Of a stretch of 64,000 nt of DNA, positions 39,421-48,286 are shown piece after piece. The position numbers were made by a program, and so were the translations under genes. Numbering within the stretch: the first letter of the stretch is position 1; each line of letters begins with the position of its first letter. The notes beneath the pieces were generated by a model. The model made no database searches and was not told the origin of the DNA. It saw only the letters and a list, made by a program, of their open reading frames with translations. Source of the DNA: JBEHWX01 sp048498995 (GTDB taxonomy: Bacteria > Bacteroidota > Ignavibacteria > OLB7); contig JBEHWX010000015.1 of assembly GCA_048498995.1 (NCBI GenBank), positions 21,228 to 85,227 on the forward strand, given 5' to 3'.

Positions 39421-40719
39421 TTACTCGACATGGATGGGAACACACTGGGCCCCGTCTCTCCCACTCCACCGCGCGAAGTAGAGGCCGGACGGCATCGCGC
39501 CGGTATCCCACCGATAGCGCCGACGCCCCGACTCATCCAATGTCCCACCTTCAAGCGTTGCGACGACGCGCCCGAGGAGATCGATGACCTCAACACGAGC
39601 CGCGACGTCATCGGGATCGGGGATGGCGATAGTCACGGTCGCATGCCGCGTCGGGTTCGGCGCCACGAGCGCGGGAAGCTCCGGTGCCGCACGCGGTACC
39701 CCCGACGACTGGGCACGATAGGCGAGGATCACGAAGTTCGTCGAGACCGTGTAGGCATGGCCGACCGAGGGATAGGCTAGGTAGAGCAGATTCGTGATGT
39801 CGGCCGTGTCGAACCCCGTCTGCTGCTGTATCCACGCCCGCCCGCCGTCGGATGTCCGCAGGATCTTGCCGTTACCTCCCACCGCGATGCCGTTGCGATT
39901 ATCGACGAAGGCCACGTTCCTGAGTCCGAACGCCTGGGGAATGGCCTGATAGACCTGATACTCCCAGCTATGTCCCCCATCGGTCGTCGCGGCGATGATA
40001 TCCTTCTCGAGGTCGCCGACGCCGGTGCGCTCACCCCCGACGGCCCAGCCATGCATCCGATCCGGGAATGCGATCGCCAGACAGTTTCGGAGTTGGGGCG
40101 TCACGATGAACTCCCACGTCTTCCCTCCATCCATTGAACGTCCGAGGGCGGTCTCATCCTTTGACTTCAGTCGGATAACAACCGTTTCAGAATCGATGAG
40201 CTGAACAGGGAAAATTGCGAATCCACCGAGGCTATCCGGCAGTGTGATGTCTACCGAGTTCCAGCTGGCACCTCCATCTTCGGTTTTGAACAGAGAGCGA
40301 GGAGCGGCCGAGAGATATCCGAGATCACCTCTGAAGGAGAGGCCGAACGCCTGCGAGCCCCCGACGGGGAGCCGTGTCGTATCCCAGGAGGCACCATCGT
40401 TCAGTGTTCTCAGCACGATACCGCTATCACATACCACGAAGAACACGCCGACCTTCGGATGAGCGAGCGTCCGGTAGAATCGCTTGGTGGGCTTGTCAGG
40501 AAAAATCAGCGAGTCGTAGAGGATGCTCTTCCAGCTCCGCCCCCCATCGGTACTCCGACGCAACAGGCTTTTGTAGCCGGAGGAGTCGCCGATCACCGCA
40601 CAATGGATACTGTCGGCGCAGGCTATGCCGCGAAATATGCACTCGCAGGTAGAGTCAATATGCACCCATTCGCCTATCTGTCCCGATAGACAACTCGGCC
40701 AGGCAAAGCAGGCAAGAAA
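39421..40719 (-). repeat. Long direct repeat, copy B
   Basis: Partner of 35110-36408, same orientation. Recombination between the two would delete or duplicate the 36.5-39.4 kb interval, including the large YCF48 gene and the collapsed remnant. Confidence 0.9.
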
Positions 40720-40812
40720 TAGAAGCAACGCGATAAATGAGCTCCGACCCCCAATTCGCCGAAGCAGCAGTAACGCTATAGATATTGAAATGCTCAGTAG
40801 ATTCATGTTCAA
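39421..40812 (-). CDS. YCF48/BNR-repeat secreted protein with T9SS domain, copy B
   Basis: 463 residues as called. The mature part is nearly identical to copy A (35110-36468): the same Asp-box blades and the same type A sorting domain, with few changes (RWSGRDGAQC against RWGGRAGARC near the C-terminus). Only the N-terminus differs: MNMNLLSISISIALLLLRR and a second hydrophobic run FIALLLFLACFAWPSCLSGQ. A later in-frame start would give a more usual signal peptide. The near-identity over 1 kb with diverged flanks suggests recent duplication or gene conversion. Confidence 0.85.
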   Translation of the reverse strand: MNMNLLSISISIALLLLRRIGGRSSFIALLLFLACFAWPSCLSGQIGEWVHIDSTCECIFRGIACADSIHCAVIGDSSGYKSLLRRSTDGGRSWKSILYDSLIFPDKPTKRFYRTLAHPKVGVFFVVCDSGIVLRTLNDGASWDTTRLPVGGSQAFGLSFRGDLGYLSAAPRSLFKTEDGGASWNSVDITLPDSLGGFAIFPVQLIDSETVVIRLKSKDETALGRSMDGGKTWEFIVTPQLRNCLAIAFPDRMHGWAVGGERTGVGDLEKDIIAATTDGGHSWEYQVYQAIPQAFGLRNVAFVDNRNGIAVGGNGKILRTSDGGRAWIQQQTGFDTADITNLLYLAYPSVGHAYTVSTNFVILAYRAQSSGVPRAAPELPALVAPNPTRHATVTIAIPDPDDVAARVEVIDLLGRVVATLEGGTLDESGRRRYRWDTGAMPSGLYFARWSGRDGAQCVPIHVE

Positions 40813-40880
40813 GGAGCAGCTCCGTCACATTGAGTTGGATGGGACCAACAAGCTTAGACGGCCACGTCTCAATGGAATGA

Positions 40881-41792
40881 TCAATGCCTCACGTCGACCA
40901 ACCCAGAAAATTGCAGCCGGCCTGATGCGCTCAAAACATACGCATATGTACCGGCAGGAAGACCGCCAACCTCACACTCGATGCGTTGACTCCTGTCCCG
41001 GCTCGGGGGTACTTCAATTCGACGCACCAGCCGGCCACTCAGGTCGTAGAGCTCGAGCTGCGATTCACCCTCCCAAGTGGGAACATATTCAAAGCCGAGC
41101 ACATTCGCCGCCGGATTTGGGTTTATGGAAATCTGGAGGTGTGAAGAAACGCCACTTTCTCCTCGCAACGCCGGCTTGTTGCCACTACCACTGAAGGCGA
41201 ATCCGAGCGACTCGCATGCGAAGTTCGGACAGGAGTCGGGGCATGTTACATTATCGCTCGTAGCTCCCTGCAGGAGTAGGTGCTTTGATTTACCTCCCAG
41301 GCTATCGATGCATACCTTGAAATCGACCCAGCAGCATTGTCCATCGGAACAGGGATGATGTACGAAGATGGCTCCGAATGTACCACCGAAATTGTAGTAA
41401 TGAGTCCAGCATGAAGACGTTGAAACACGCCAGTTATCGGCACATTCACCTTTCCGCTCTGGCGCAAATCCCATCGGATTATTGGCTACCAACCAGTCTA
41501 TGGCCTCTCGCACGAGCACGGGAGAAGGGCAGGATATCCCAGGTACGATGTGCTCCATAATCAGCACGATCGAGAATTCCTGCTTGCCGCATGCAGTCCT
41601 CCACGAAACCAGAATGGACATTCTGCAGCCACTCGCACCATTGAACGTGAACATCTTGGGACCGGTCCAGGGTAGTGCGGAGTCCGGACAGGTAACATCG
41701 CACGGTGTGCCAGGCTGCGGCACCTGAGCATGAAGATTTGTCGTAACGAATGCCAGCAGCGTGGCCAGAAGAAGGACATACTTCTGAATCAT
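40881..41792 (-). CDS. Cys-rich secreted protein with T9SS domain
   Basis: 303 residues. Signal peptide MIQKYVLLLATLLAFVTTNLHAQ. The mature domain has about fifteen Cys, in motifs GTPCDVTCPDS, SGCRMSILVSWRTACGK, SSCWTHYYNFGG, CSDGQCCWVDFKVCIDS and TCPDSCPNFACE, so several disulfides are likely. A T9SS domain closes it (ISINPNPAANVLGFEYV ... LPAGTYAYVLSASGRLQ). The Cys-rich part is the intact relative of the interrupted gene at 3226-3951. The family is unknown to me. It is upstream of and codirectional with copy B (68-bp gap). Confidence 0.85.
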   Translation of the reverse strand: MIQKYVLLLATLLAFVTTNLHAQVPQPGTPCDVTCPDSALPWTGPKMFTFNGASGCRMSILVSWRTACGKQEFSIVLIMEHIVPGISCPSPVLVREAIDWLVANNPMGFAPERKGECADNWRVSTSSCWTHYYNFGGTFGAIFVHHPCSDGQCCWVDFKVCIDSLGGKSKHLLLQGATSDNVTCPDSCPNFACESLGFAFSGSGNKPALRGESGVSSHLQISINPNPAANVLGFEYVPTWEGESQLELYDLSGRLVRRIEVPPSRDRSQRIECEVGGLPAGTYAYVLSASGRLQFSGLVDVRH

Positions 41793-42186
41793 GGTGGATC
41801 CTCGTTCAACATTCCTTGGTGGATGAGGCCATACGGATTAGCAACCGAAGGGCAGGTCCCTCTATGGGTAAGCATAGATCCTTCCCCTACGAACGACAAA
41901 CGGTGTTACATGATTGCACGCTCGCTTGCGCACGCTGAAGACGTGCGCCTACCGATGTGCGTTTCCGATACGCGCCTGAGCGCGATCAGTCAAATGCAGG
42001 GACTCCAATCGGCCCCGCATCCATTCTCGCGCGCGTGGAGAGCGCCGCAGAGGGTTACACCCAGTCAGGGACTCCCTCCGGTCCGCCCGGCTCCGAGCGA
42101 TGGATCGACGTGAGAGGACCGCGACGAATATACAATCGCCGACTCCAACAATCCAAACGTATACTAACGAGAAAACGTGGTCGTGG
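41793..42186. other. Gene-free stretch between egtA and the T9SS island
   Basis: 394 bp, noticeably less GC-rich than the flanking egt genes. No gene, terminator or repeat stands out. It presumably contains the promoter for the 40881-41792 gene. Confidence 0.45.
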
Positions 42187-43458
42187 TCAGCTCAGCATGA
42201 GCGGAAGGTCGGCGGGGGTGAGGCCGCGGTCGAGAAACTCGTCGAGGTAGGCTCGGAACGGGGGGCGCTCCGCCGCGGAACACGCCTCCAGAAAGAGCAG
42301 GAACAGCTCGCGCCCCGTCTCGTAGTCGGAGCGCCAGAATCCGTCGTGCTCGTGCTCTCCCGGCTCGCGGCGACGCTCCCGCGCCTCGATCCGCTCCAGC
42401 GCCGCGCGGCGCAGCGACGGGTCGCGCAGCAGCCGGTCGATGAACCGCACCGCCACGAATCGATACTCGCGCGGAAGCGCGTCGATCGGACGGATCTCCA
42501 TGTAGCCACGCGCGCGGACGTCCGGAAAGAGCGTGCTCAGGTGGATGCGCCAGTCGCTCCAGTCGGGATGCCCCTGCTCCCCCACGCCGCCGAGCCACTC
42601 GCGAAACGTCATCGGCCGCTCCGGGAGCTGGAACGCGCCGCCGCCGGCATCGATCATCATCACCGACGCGTCGAGCGCGAATCGGAGATAGTCGGCAACG
42701 GGGTCGAGATCGGGACGGTCGTAGAGTCGGCCGGTGCGGGTTGGATCGAGTCGCCGCCAGATCTCGTAGCGGAAGCTCCGGTACCGCCGACGATCGCACA
42801 CGGCCGGCGCGTTGGCGAACATGGCGTTCAGCGATGGCGCGATCATGTTCGCGAGGCGCCAGCGCTCGGCCGCCTCCTCGGTGCCGCCGAAATCGAGATT
42901 CACCTGGAGCGCGCAGGTGGCGCGCATCATTTTCCGGCCGAAGCGACCGATCGCCGAGAAGTGCTGGTCCATGGCGATGTAGCGGGGCTTGGCGATTTCC
43001 AGGCGAGGACGTCCCTTGCAGTAGGCGTTGTAACCACGCGCCGCAAGGGAAATTCCCTCACCGGCCCCCTCCCGCGAGATCACGTCGACGAAGCGCTCGA
43101 GATCGTCGATCGCCTCGGAGGCGGAGCCGAACGGCGTGCCGGAATATTCGATCTGTCCGGCCGGTTCCAGCGTAAGGCAACCGCCATCCGGCAGGCGCGC
43201 CGAAAGATTATCGTAGGGATCGGCCTCGACCTCCCACGCGCATCGCGAGCCGAGCTCGCGCAGCCAGGTAAGGAGGCCACGCTCGGCGCCGCGATCGCGA
43301 AGGCGGAGCGCGCGCAGCCCATCCGGCGCGCGACGAACCGGCTGGAGCTCCAGCTCCAGTCCGACGCGGTCGCGCGTCGACGTGGCTCCGGCGAAGAGCT
43401 CACGGGCAATCATCCCGTAGAGCTTCTCCTCCGTCAATGTCGATGTCTCGGTCGGCAC
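42187..43458 (-). CDS. egtA: Glutamate-cysteine ligase EgtA
   Basis: 423 residues, GCS2-type ATP-dependent ligase joining Glu and Cys. In ergothioneine synthesis, gamma-Glu-Cys is the sulfur donor used by EgtB. Motifs: VGLELELQP near the start, LTLEPAGQIEYSGTPF, QVNLDFGGTEEAAERWRLAN, a loop NAMFANAPAVCDRRRYRS, and RGYMEIRPIDALP. Last gene of the egtB-egtD-egtA unit, 59 bp after egtD. Confidence 0.92.
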   Translation of the reverse strand: MPTETSTLTEEKLYGMIARELFAGATSTRDRVGLELELQPVRRAPDGLRALRLRDRGAERGLLTWLRELGSRCAWEVEADPYDNLSARLPDGGCLTLEPAGQIEYSGTPFGSASEAIDDLERFVDVISREGAGEGISLAARGYNAYCKGRPRLEIAKPRYIAMDQHFSAIGRFGRKMMRATCALQVNLDFGGTEEAAERWRLANMIAPSLNAMFANAPAVCDRRRYRSFRYEIWRRLDPTRTGRLYDRPDLDPVADYLRFALDASVMMIDAGGGAFQLPERPMTFREWLGGVGEQGHPDWSDWRIHLSTLFPDVRARGYMEIRPIDALPREYRFVAVRFIDRLLRDPSLRRAALERIEARERRREPGEHEHDGFWRSDYETGRELFLLFLEACSAAERPPFRAYLDEFLDRGLTPADLPLMLS

Positions 43459-43517
43459 CTGGTCTCGTCCGGTTCGGTATACGTTACGATATGTGGCTCA
43501 TGGCGTGTCCGCGGGCC

Positions 43518-44498
43518 TCAGCGCGCGGCGCGCGCCAGCGCGAGGGCGAACAGATCATCGGAGTCGGTATGCCACTCGAGAAGCTCCATCCCTCCATCGG
43601 CCATCAGCCGCTCGGCGCTCCTCCGCGTGAACTTCCGGCTGATCTCGGTCCTGATCGTCTCTCCTCGCTCGAAATCGACGCGCAGGTCGAGCGCCTCGAT
43701 CCTCACCGTCTGGTCGACGCGAGAGGCAAGGTGCATCTCGATCTGCGACTCACCGGGATTGTAGAACGCGTAGTGGGAAAATGCCGACGGATCGAACGTG
43801 CCGCCCAGCTCCCGGTTGATCACGTGGAGCACGTTGAGATTGAAGGCGGCGGTAACGCCCGCGGCATCGTTGTAGGCGGCGTTGAGCCGCTCCGGATCCT
43901 TCACGCGATCGAGGCCGAGAAGGAACAGATCATCCTTTCCCATGCCCGAGGAAACGCGGCGCAGGAAGTCGACCGCCTCGGCGCGACGGAAATTGCCGAT
44001 GGTGCTGCCGAGGAAAATCGAGAGCACCGGACCGGAGCTTTCGACGGCCGGAAGCCCGTCGTTGAAATCGCCGACCACCGGATCGATCGCGGCGCCGGGA
44101 TACTCGGCAGCCAACTCCTCGGCGGTGGCCAGAAGCATTTCGCTGCTCACGTCGATCGGAACGTAGCGCTCCAGCAGTCCGGCGTCGGCCATGCCGGAAA
44201 GGATCACGCGCGTCTTGCTCGAGCTGCCGGAGCCGAACTCGACGAGCGCCGTCGGCCGGTGACGCTCCACCAGCGACGGAACGATCCGCTCCAGGATCGC
44301 CCGCTCGGTGCGGGTCTGATAATATTCCGGCGTGGCGCAGATCTCCTCGAAGAGCTCCGATCCCCGCTCGTCATAGAAATATTTCGGCGGCAGCTCCTTC
44401 TGTTCGAGGGAAAGGCCCGCCGTCACATCGCGCGCAAGCTCGGCGCGCACCCCGCCACGTTCTTCGTCGACCATCCGTTCCTCTGTCGGTTCGTTCAC
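43518..44498 (-). CDS. egtD: Histidine N-alpha-methyltransferase EgtD
   Basis: 326 residues from a GTG at 44498, preceded by AGGAG at 5 bases. An ATG 8 codons later is the alternative. EgtD trimethylates histidine with SAM to give hercynine. Motifs: KYFYDERGSELFEEICATPEYY, the SAM loop VEFGSGSSSKTRVIL, PIDVSSEML, SIFLGSTIGNF, then YNDAAGVTAAFNLNVLHVIN and a C-terminal FALALARAAR. Lies 34 bp after egtB. Confidence 0.95.
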   Translation of the reverse strand: MNEPTEERMVDEERGGVRAELARDVTAGLSLEQKELPPKYFYDERGSELFEEICATPEYYQTRTERAILERIVPSLVERHRPTALVEFGSGSSSKTRVILSGMADAGLLERYVPIDVSSEMLLATAEELAAEYPGAAIDPVVGDFNDGLPAVESSGPVLSIFLGSTIGNFRRAEAVDFLRRVSSGMGKDDLFLLGLDRVKDPERLNAAYNDAAGVTAAFNLNVLHVINRELGGTFDPSAFSHYAFYNPGESQIEMHLASRVDQTVRIEALDLRVDFERGETIRTEISRKFTRRSAERLMADGGMELLEWHTDSDDLFALALARAAR

Positions 44499-44532
44499 GG
44501 CTGCTCCTGATTGCTGGTGGATTCCGGACGGC

Positions 44533-45858
44533 TCACAGGTCCGCGGCCACGCGGAAGCCGCTGAAAATCTGGCGCCTGATCGGATAATCCCAGTTGCGGA
44601 ACGTGGTTCTGATCGCTCCCGGGCAGGTGGCCCAGCTTCCGCCGCGGAGCACCTTGTAATCGGGACCGAAAAATACCTTCGAATATTCGTCGTACGGGAA
44701 AGCCTCGAATCCGGGATAGGGCATGAACTCGCTCGAGGTCCATTCCCAGACGTCACCGATCATCTGATGGCAGCCGACCGGGCTCACGCCGGCCGGATAC
44801 GCGCCGATCTCGGCGGCGCCGAAGGCGAGCTGATCGAGGTTCGCGCGCGCAACGCCCGGCGGCTCCTCGCCCCACGGGTACGTGTGCTTCTCCCCGGTCT
44901 CCGGATCCCAGGAGGCGGCCTTCTCCCACTCCGCCTCGCTCGGCAGTCTGACGCCGGCCCAGCGGCAGTACGCCTCCGCCTCGTGCCAGCAGACATGCAC
45001 CACCGGACGACGGAGGTTCACCGGCTCGGTGATATCCATCGAGCGGGTACGCCAGACGCCATCATCCCCCCGCTCCCAGTGCTTCGGCGCGGCGATGCCG
45101 TTCTCGGCGATGAACGCCCAGCCGGCATCGGTCCAATATTCGCGCTCCCGATAGCCCCCGGCCTCGACGAACTCCATGTACTCGGCATTGGAGACCGGAG
45201 CGCGACCGATCCTGAACGCCGGCAGATAAAGCATGTGCTCCTCACGCTCGTTGTCGTAGGCGCGCGCACGGTCGGTGGTCCCCATCAGGAACGGCCCCTC
45301 CGGCACGGTCACCATGCCGGCAACGTCGCGATCGCCAGCGGGGAGCTCGCGGCGGGTGGCCGGATGATAGCGCTCGCCGAGCTTGAGCTGGAGCGTGGCC
45401 AGAATGGTCTCCTGATGCTGGTACTCGTGCTGCAGGAGCATCTGATAGAGATAGCCGTCGCGGAGGATACGTGGGCCGTCGACCAGGTCCGCGGCGGCCA
45501 GGTTGGCGAGCGTTACCTGGCGGACGGCGCCGAGATAGTCGCGGAGCACGTCGAGCGCGGGGAGCGGAAGCTTGTCGCGGGTGGCGCGTGGATTCCGGAA
45601 TGCGTCGTACATCGCGTCGTATTCCGGACGGATCGCGTCGCCGAAGGTGCGCACGCCCCAGAGCTCCTCGAAGTTGCCGATGTGCCCGACGTCCCAGACG
45701 ATCGGGCTCATCAGCCGATCCTGCTGACGGTAGAGATCATCCTCGGAGAGTGGCGAGATCAGGAGGAACGTACGCTCGCGTGCCTCGGCCAGGAGGCGGG
45801 CAAGCTCGGCGCGCAACAGCGCCGCGTCGGCCCTTGAGCCGGAAAGCGTGGTCGACAT
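44533..45858 (-). CDS. egtB: Iron-dependent sulfoxide synthase EgtB
   Basis: 441 residues. EgtB is a non-heme iron enzyme that couples hercynine, gamma-Glu-Cys (or Cys) and oxygen to a sulfoxide. N-terminal DinB-like domain with the iron ligands H59 (DVGHIGNFEELW) and H143/H147 (HEYQHQET). C-terminal formylglycine-generating-enzyme-like domain: VPEGPFLMGTTDR, RLPSEAEWEKAASW, WEWTSSEFMPYPGF and LRGGSWAT...RNWDYP. First gene of the operon; the start is near a Met-rich opening MSTTLSGSR. The partial similarity between EgtB's first domain and the DinB protein at 32784 is by fold only. Confidence 0.95.
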   Translation of the reverse strand: MSTTLSGSRADAALLRAELARLLAEARERTFLLISPLSEDDLYRQQDRLMSPIVWDVGHIGNFEELWGVRTFGDAIRPEYDAMYDAFRNPRATRDKLPLPALDVLRDYLGAVRQVTLANLAAADLVDGPRILRDGYLYQMLLQHEYQHQETILATLQLKLGERYHPATRRELPAGDRDVAGMVTVPEGPFLMGTTDRARAYDNEREEHMLYLPAFRIGRAPVSNAEYMEFVEAGGYREREYWTDAGWAFIAENGIAAPKHWERGDDGVWRTRSMDITEPVNLRRPVVHVCWHEAEAYCRWAGVRLPSEAEWEKAASWDPETGEKHTYPWGEEPPGVARANLDQLAFGAAEIGAYPAGVSPVGCHQMIGDVWEWTSSEFMPYPGFEAFPYDEYSKVFFGPDYKVLRGGSWATCPGAIRTTFRNWDYPIRRQIFSGFRVAADL

Positions 45859-46053
45859 TCGAAGCGTTGATTCGTTGATGTTGGACCGCGGTTAGGGACC
45901 CGGCCGGTATCGACCGGCATACCTCCGAGGTTCGAGTTCGGGGGATGGACGGGCCGAAGATACACCTCCATCGGAAGAGATCATAACAAAGGTTTGTGGT
46001 AGTCGGTTCCCGCCGCGACCGGTCGCGGTCCGCCGCATCATCATGAAAACGAA

Positions 46054-46088
46054 ACGCCCCGACCGGCGGATTCCGTCGGTCGGGGCGT
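46054..46088 (-). terminator. Terminator after the Spy-like gene
   Basis: 12-bp stem ACGCCCCGACCG / CGGTCGGGGCGT with an 11-base loop. On the minus strand it is followed by TTTCGTTTTC. It ends the sigma/membrane/Spy unit. Confidence 0.85.
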
Positions 46089-46126
46089 GCGGTTTATCGA
46101 TGCGAGATCGGCTATCGCTCCGGATA

Positions 46127-47041
46127 CTACGGGCGCGGAGCCGAGAGCGCTCCGGGCTGGCGCGCGAGCCTGGAGCGGAGCGAATCGCGGAGCTCCTGAC
46201 GGAGCTGCGCGTAGGCCTGCCGCTGATCGGGACGAAGAATGCCGGTGACCTCCGCGTCGAAGTCCATGAAGCTCTGGCGCGCGGCCGCCATCTGCATGCG
46301 GGGCATGCCGGCAAGATCCTTCCGGTCGCGGCGCATCTTCTCGCGGAGCGAGGCGAAGGCCGCCTTCACGGCGATGGTCTGATCCTTCGAGAGATTCAGG
46401 CGCTCGCGCAGCCGCTTCATGATCGGCCCCTCGCCGAGCATCGCTCCCCCATTCGTTCCGCCGTTGGGTCCGACCTCGCCAGCACCGGCGCCGGCCCCCG
46501 AGCCGCCGATGAGCGCGTCGGCGCCGTTGGGAGCGGCGGCGGCCGTCGAATCGGACTTCGGGGAGCGCGACTGATCCATGCCCGACTCCGGTCCAGGAGG
46601 TGCTCCGGACGGCGCGTCCGGACGCATCCGCATCGGACCTCCGGGCATTCCCGGCGGCGCCACCCGGCGCGGGTCGCGAGGAAGGATGCGGCGGAGCCTC
46701 TTCTCCTCCTGCTCCAGGATCTCCCGCTGCTCGGTGGTGAGGATCGGCTGCACGCGCTGTCTGAAGCTGTCGAGCACCACGTCGTACCGCTGCGCGGTGT
46801 TGCGTCGAAGCTCGGCAAGCTCGTCGTAGGTCCGCTCCAGCTCATCGTGCAGCGAATCGCGCTGCGTCTCGGTAAGCCGGAGCCGGTCGGTGAAGAAGGC
46901 CTGGAATCCCTGCCGATCGCGCATCCGCTGCGCGTCGTGCATCCTCCCCCGGACGAACAGCCCGAGCAGAAGCGCTCCGCAGAGCGCACCGAGAAGGAAC
47001 ATGCCGGAAAGGCCCGCTATGGCTTTTGTTCGGTTGGTCAT
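46127..47041 (-). CDS. Spy/CpxP/CnrX-like periplasmic sensor or chaperone, membrane anchored
   Basis: 304 residues. N-terminal transmembrane anchor (IAGLSGMFLLGALCGALLLGL), then two helical hairpin regions with LTXXQ-type motifs: RLTETQRDSLHDELERTYDEL, PILTTEQREILEQEEKRL, LNLSKDQTIAVKAAF and GILRPDQRQAYAQLRQEL. They are separated by a ~90-residue Pro/Gly/Met/Ser-rich linker. The protein therefore looks like two Spy-type units in tandem. The family includes Spy and CpxP chaperones, ZraP, and CnrX, the metal sensor that controls an ECF sigma factor. Third gene of the unit with sigma factor and small membrane protein; 3-bp gap. Sensor role inferred. Confidence 0.75.
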   Translation of the reverse strand: MTNRTKAIAGLSGMFLLGALCGALLLGLFVRGRMHDAQRMRDRQGFQAFFTDRLRLTETQRDSLHDELERTYDELAELRRNTAQRYDVVLDSFRQRVQPILTTEQREILEQEEKRLRRILPRDPRRVAPPGMPGGPMRMRPDAPSGAPPGPESGMDQSRSPKSDSTAAAAPNGADALIGGSGAGAGAGEVGPNGGTNGGAMLGEGPIMKRLRERLNLSKDQTIAVKAAFASLREKMRRDRKDLAGMPRMQMAAARQSFMDFDAEVTGILRPDQRQAYAQLRQELRDSLRSRLARQPGALSAPRP

Positions 47042-47044
47042 CGT

Positions 47045-47314
47045 CTAGAAGATCGGGGGTAGACTGTAGACGTCGACATACGCATTGAGGGATTCGATCA
47101 GCCCCGGCCCCTCGCCGACCATGGAGAAGAGGACGAGGATGACGGCGATCAGCCCGAAGGCCAGGCCGGTGCGCGGGGACATCGTCACCAGAAGGTCCCA
47201 GATCGTGGCGCGCCCCTGCGTGAACGCCACGTAGGCCACCCGCTCGGGGAACCCGTAGGGGAGCTCCGGACGGAACGCCTCTCGCAGTATCTGTTCTATC
47301 GGTCGTTTGGACAT
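47045..47314 (-). CDS. Small single-span membrane protein (possible anti-sigma)
   Basis: 89 residues: a soluble N-terminal part of about 50 residues (MSKRPIEQILREAFRPELPYG...), one hydrophobic span (TGLAFGLIAVILVLFSMVG), and a short external tail. It lacks zinc-finger Cys/His. Size, topology and the position right after an ECF sigma gene and before a Spy-like protein match CnrY/NccY-type anti-sigma factors, which hold the sigma factor with a short N-terminal helix. No sequence motif proves it. Confidence 0.65.
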   Translation of the reverse strand: MSKRPIEQILREAFRPELPYGFPERVAYVAFTQGRATIWDLLVTMSPRTGLAFGLIAVILVLFSMVGEGPGLIESLNAYVDVYSLPPIF

Positions 47315-47335
47315 GACATCAGCCTCATCAACTCA

Positions 47336-47974
47336 TCAATCGAGCGTTTCGAACTCGAGCTCCAGCTCCCCCCCGGCCAGTCGCTCGCGCATCTTCTCCT
47401 TTGCCCGGTACAGACGGCTCTTGACCGTCCCCTCGGAGATCCCGAGCGCCTCGGCAACCTCCTCGACCGGCATCTCCTCGACCACGCGGAGCATCAGCAC
47501 GGTCCGGAACTCCTCCGGCAGCTCCTCGAGCGCCGCGCGGACGGCATCTTTTCGTTCGTCGGCGATCACCGGGCGGTCGGTCCGATCGGTGCCGGCCAGG
47601 CGCTCCTCCGGCGGATCACGGTCCTGCTCGTCGCCGAAGCCGAAATACTGGAAGATCGAGCGCCGCTTCCGACGTCGCTTCGCCTCTCGATAACACCAGC
47701 GCAGGGCGATCCTCGTGAGCCAGGTGGCGAACTGTGATTCGCCGCGGAAGGAGGCCAGCCCCTTGAAGGCCAGCAGAAACACCTCCTGCACCGCATCGGC
47801 CAGGTCCTCCTGCGACAGTTCGCCCAGCACGCTCCGGACGGTCACGGCAACCCGACGCTCGTAACGTCTGACAAGCTCCGCGAACGCCTCCTGTCCCCCG
47901 GCGACCGTCTGTCGAATCAGTTCCTCGTCGGTAATCTGCGCCATTCCTGCAGCGATTTCGGGAGCTTTCGTCAC
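47336..47974 (-). CDS. ECF-type RNA polymerase sigma factor
   Basis: 212 residues from a GTG at 47974; the ATG at 47944 (MAQITDEELI) is the more usual start and gives 202 residues. Region 2: AFAELVRRYERRVAVTVRSVLG and DLADAVQEVFLLAFKGLASFRGES with FATWLTRIALRWCYREAKRRR. Region 4: ALEELPEEFRTVLMLRVVEEMPVEEVAEALGISEGTVKSRLYRAKEKM. A basic, acidic-rich linker separates them. First gene of a three-gene unit. A candidate promoter of the ECF type lies just upstream, suggesting autoregulation. Confidence 0.93.
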   Translation of the reverse strand: MTKAPEIAAGMAQITDEELIRQTVAGGQEAFAELVRRYERRVAVTVRSVLGELSQEDLADAVQEVFLLAFKGLASFRGESQFATWLTRIALRWCYREAKRRRKRRSIFQYFGFGDEQDRDPPEERLAGTDRTDRPVIADERKDAVRAALEELPEEFRTVLMLRVVEEMPVEEVAEALGISEGTVKSRLYRAKEKMRERLAGGELELEFETLD

Positions 47975-47984
47975 TCTGGAACGG

Positions 47985-48012
47985 TTAGAGGCCGTCCGGC
48001 GGGATAGGTTCC
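47985..48012 (-). promoter_or_regulatory. Candidate ECF/sigma-E-type promoter and overlapping hairpin
   Basis: On the minus strand GGAACCT (from 48012) is followed after 16 bases by TCTAA (47989-47985), close to the GGAAC-N16/17-TCTAA form of ECF promoters. Transcription would start near 47977, which makes the ATG at 47944 the better start. The same DNA can form a long hairpin, GAGGCCGTCCG (47988-47998) / CGGACGGCCTC (48018-48028), so a terminator reading the other way is an alternative. Confidence 0.4.
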
Positions 48013-48028
48013 CGCAACGGACGGCCTC

Positions 48029-48286
48029 GTTCGACGCACTCGTTCACCGATCCATCACCGCCGCATCGACGGCTCGCATTGGCGGCACGCATCGGCGGCT
48101 GGCCAGGGCGCTCTCGGATGCATCGATCGCCCGACGCGCCTCAACGGCCGCCCACTCCGGAGGGGCCGTATATGCGCATCGCCATCCCGGCGGAGGTCCC
48201 CGCAACTCGAGCGCCGGATTCGGCACGTGGCCCCGCGAGCGATTCCACGGCGCGCCCCGCGGAGCGAGCCGCGTTCTCCTCTCAGG
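48029..48286. other. Gene-free spacer between TetR gene and sigma unit
   Basis: About 260 bp; no gene, repeat or clear terminator found. Confidence 0.4.

Noticed and set aside
35110..41792. A CRISPR array or insertion sequence behind the repeats
   Set aside because: The repeats are two long coding copies, not short regularly spaced units, and no IS features are present.
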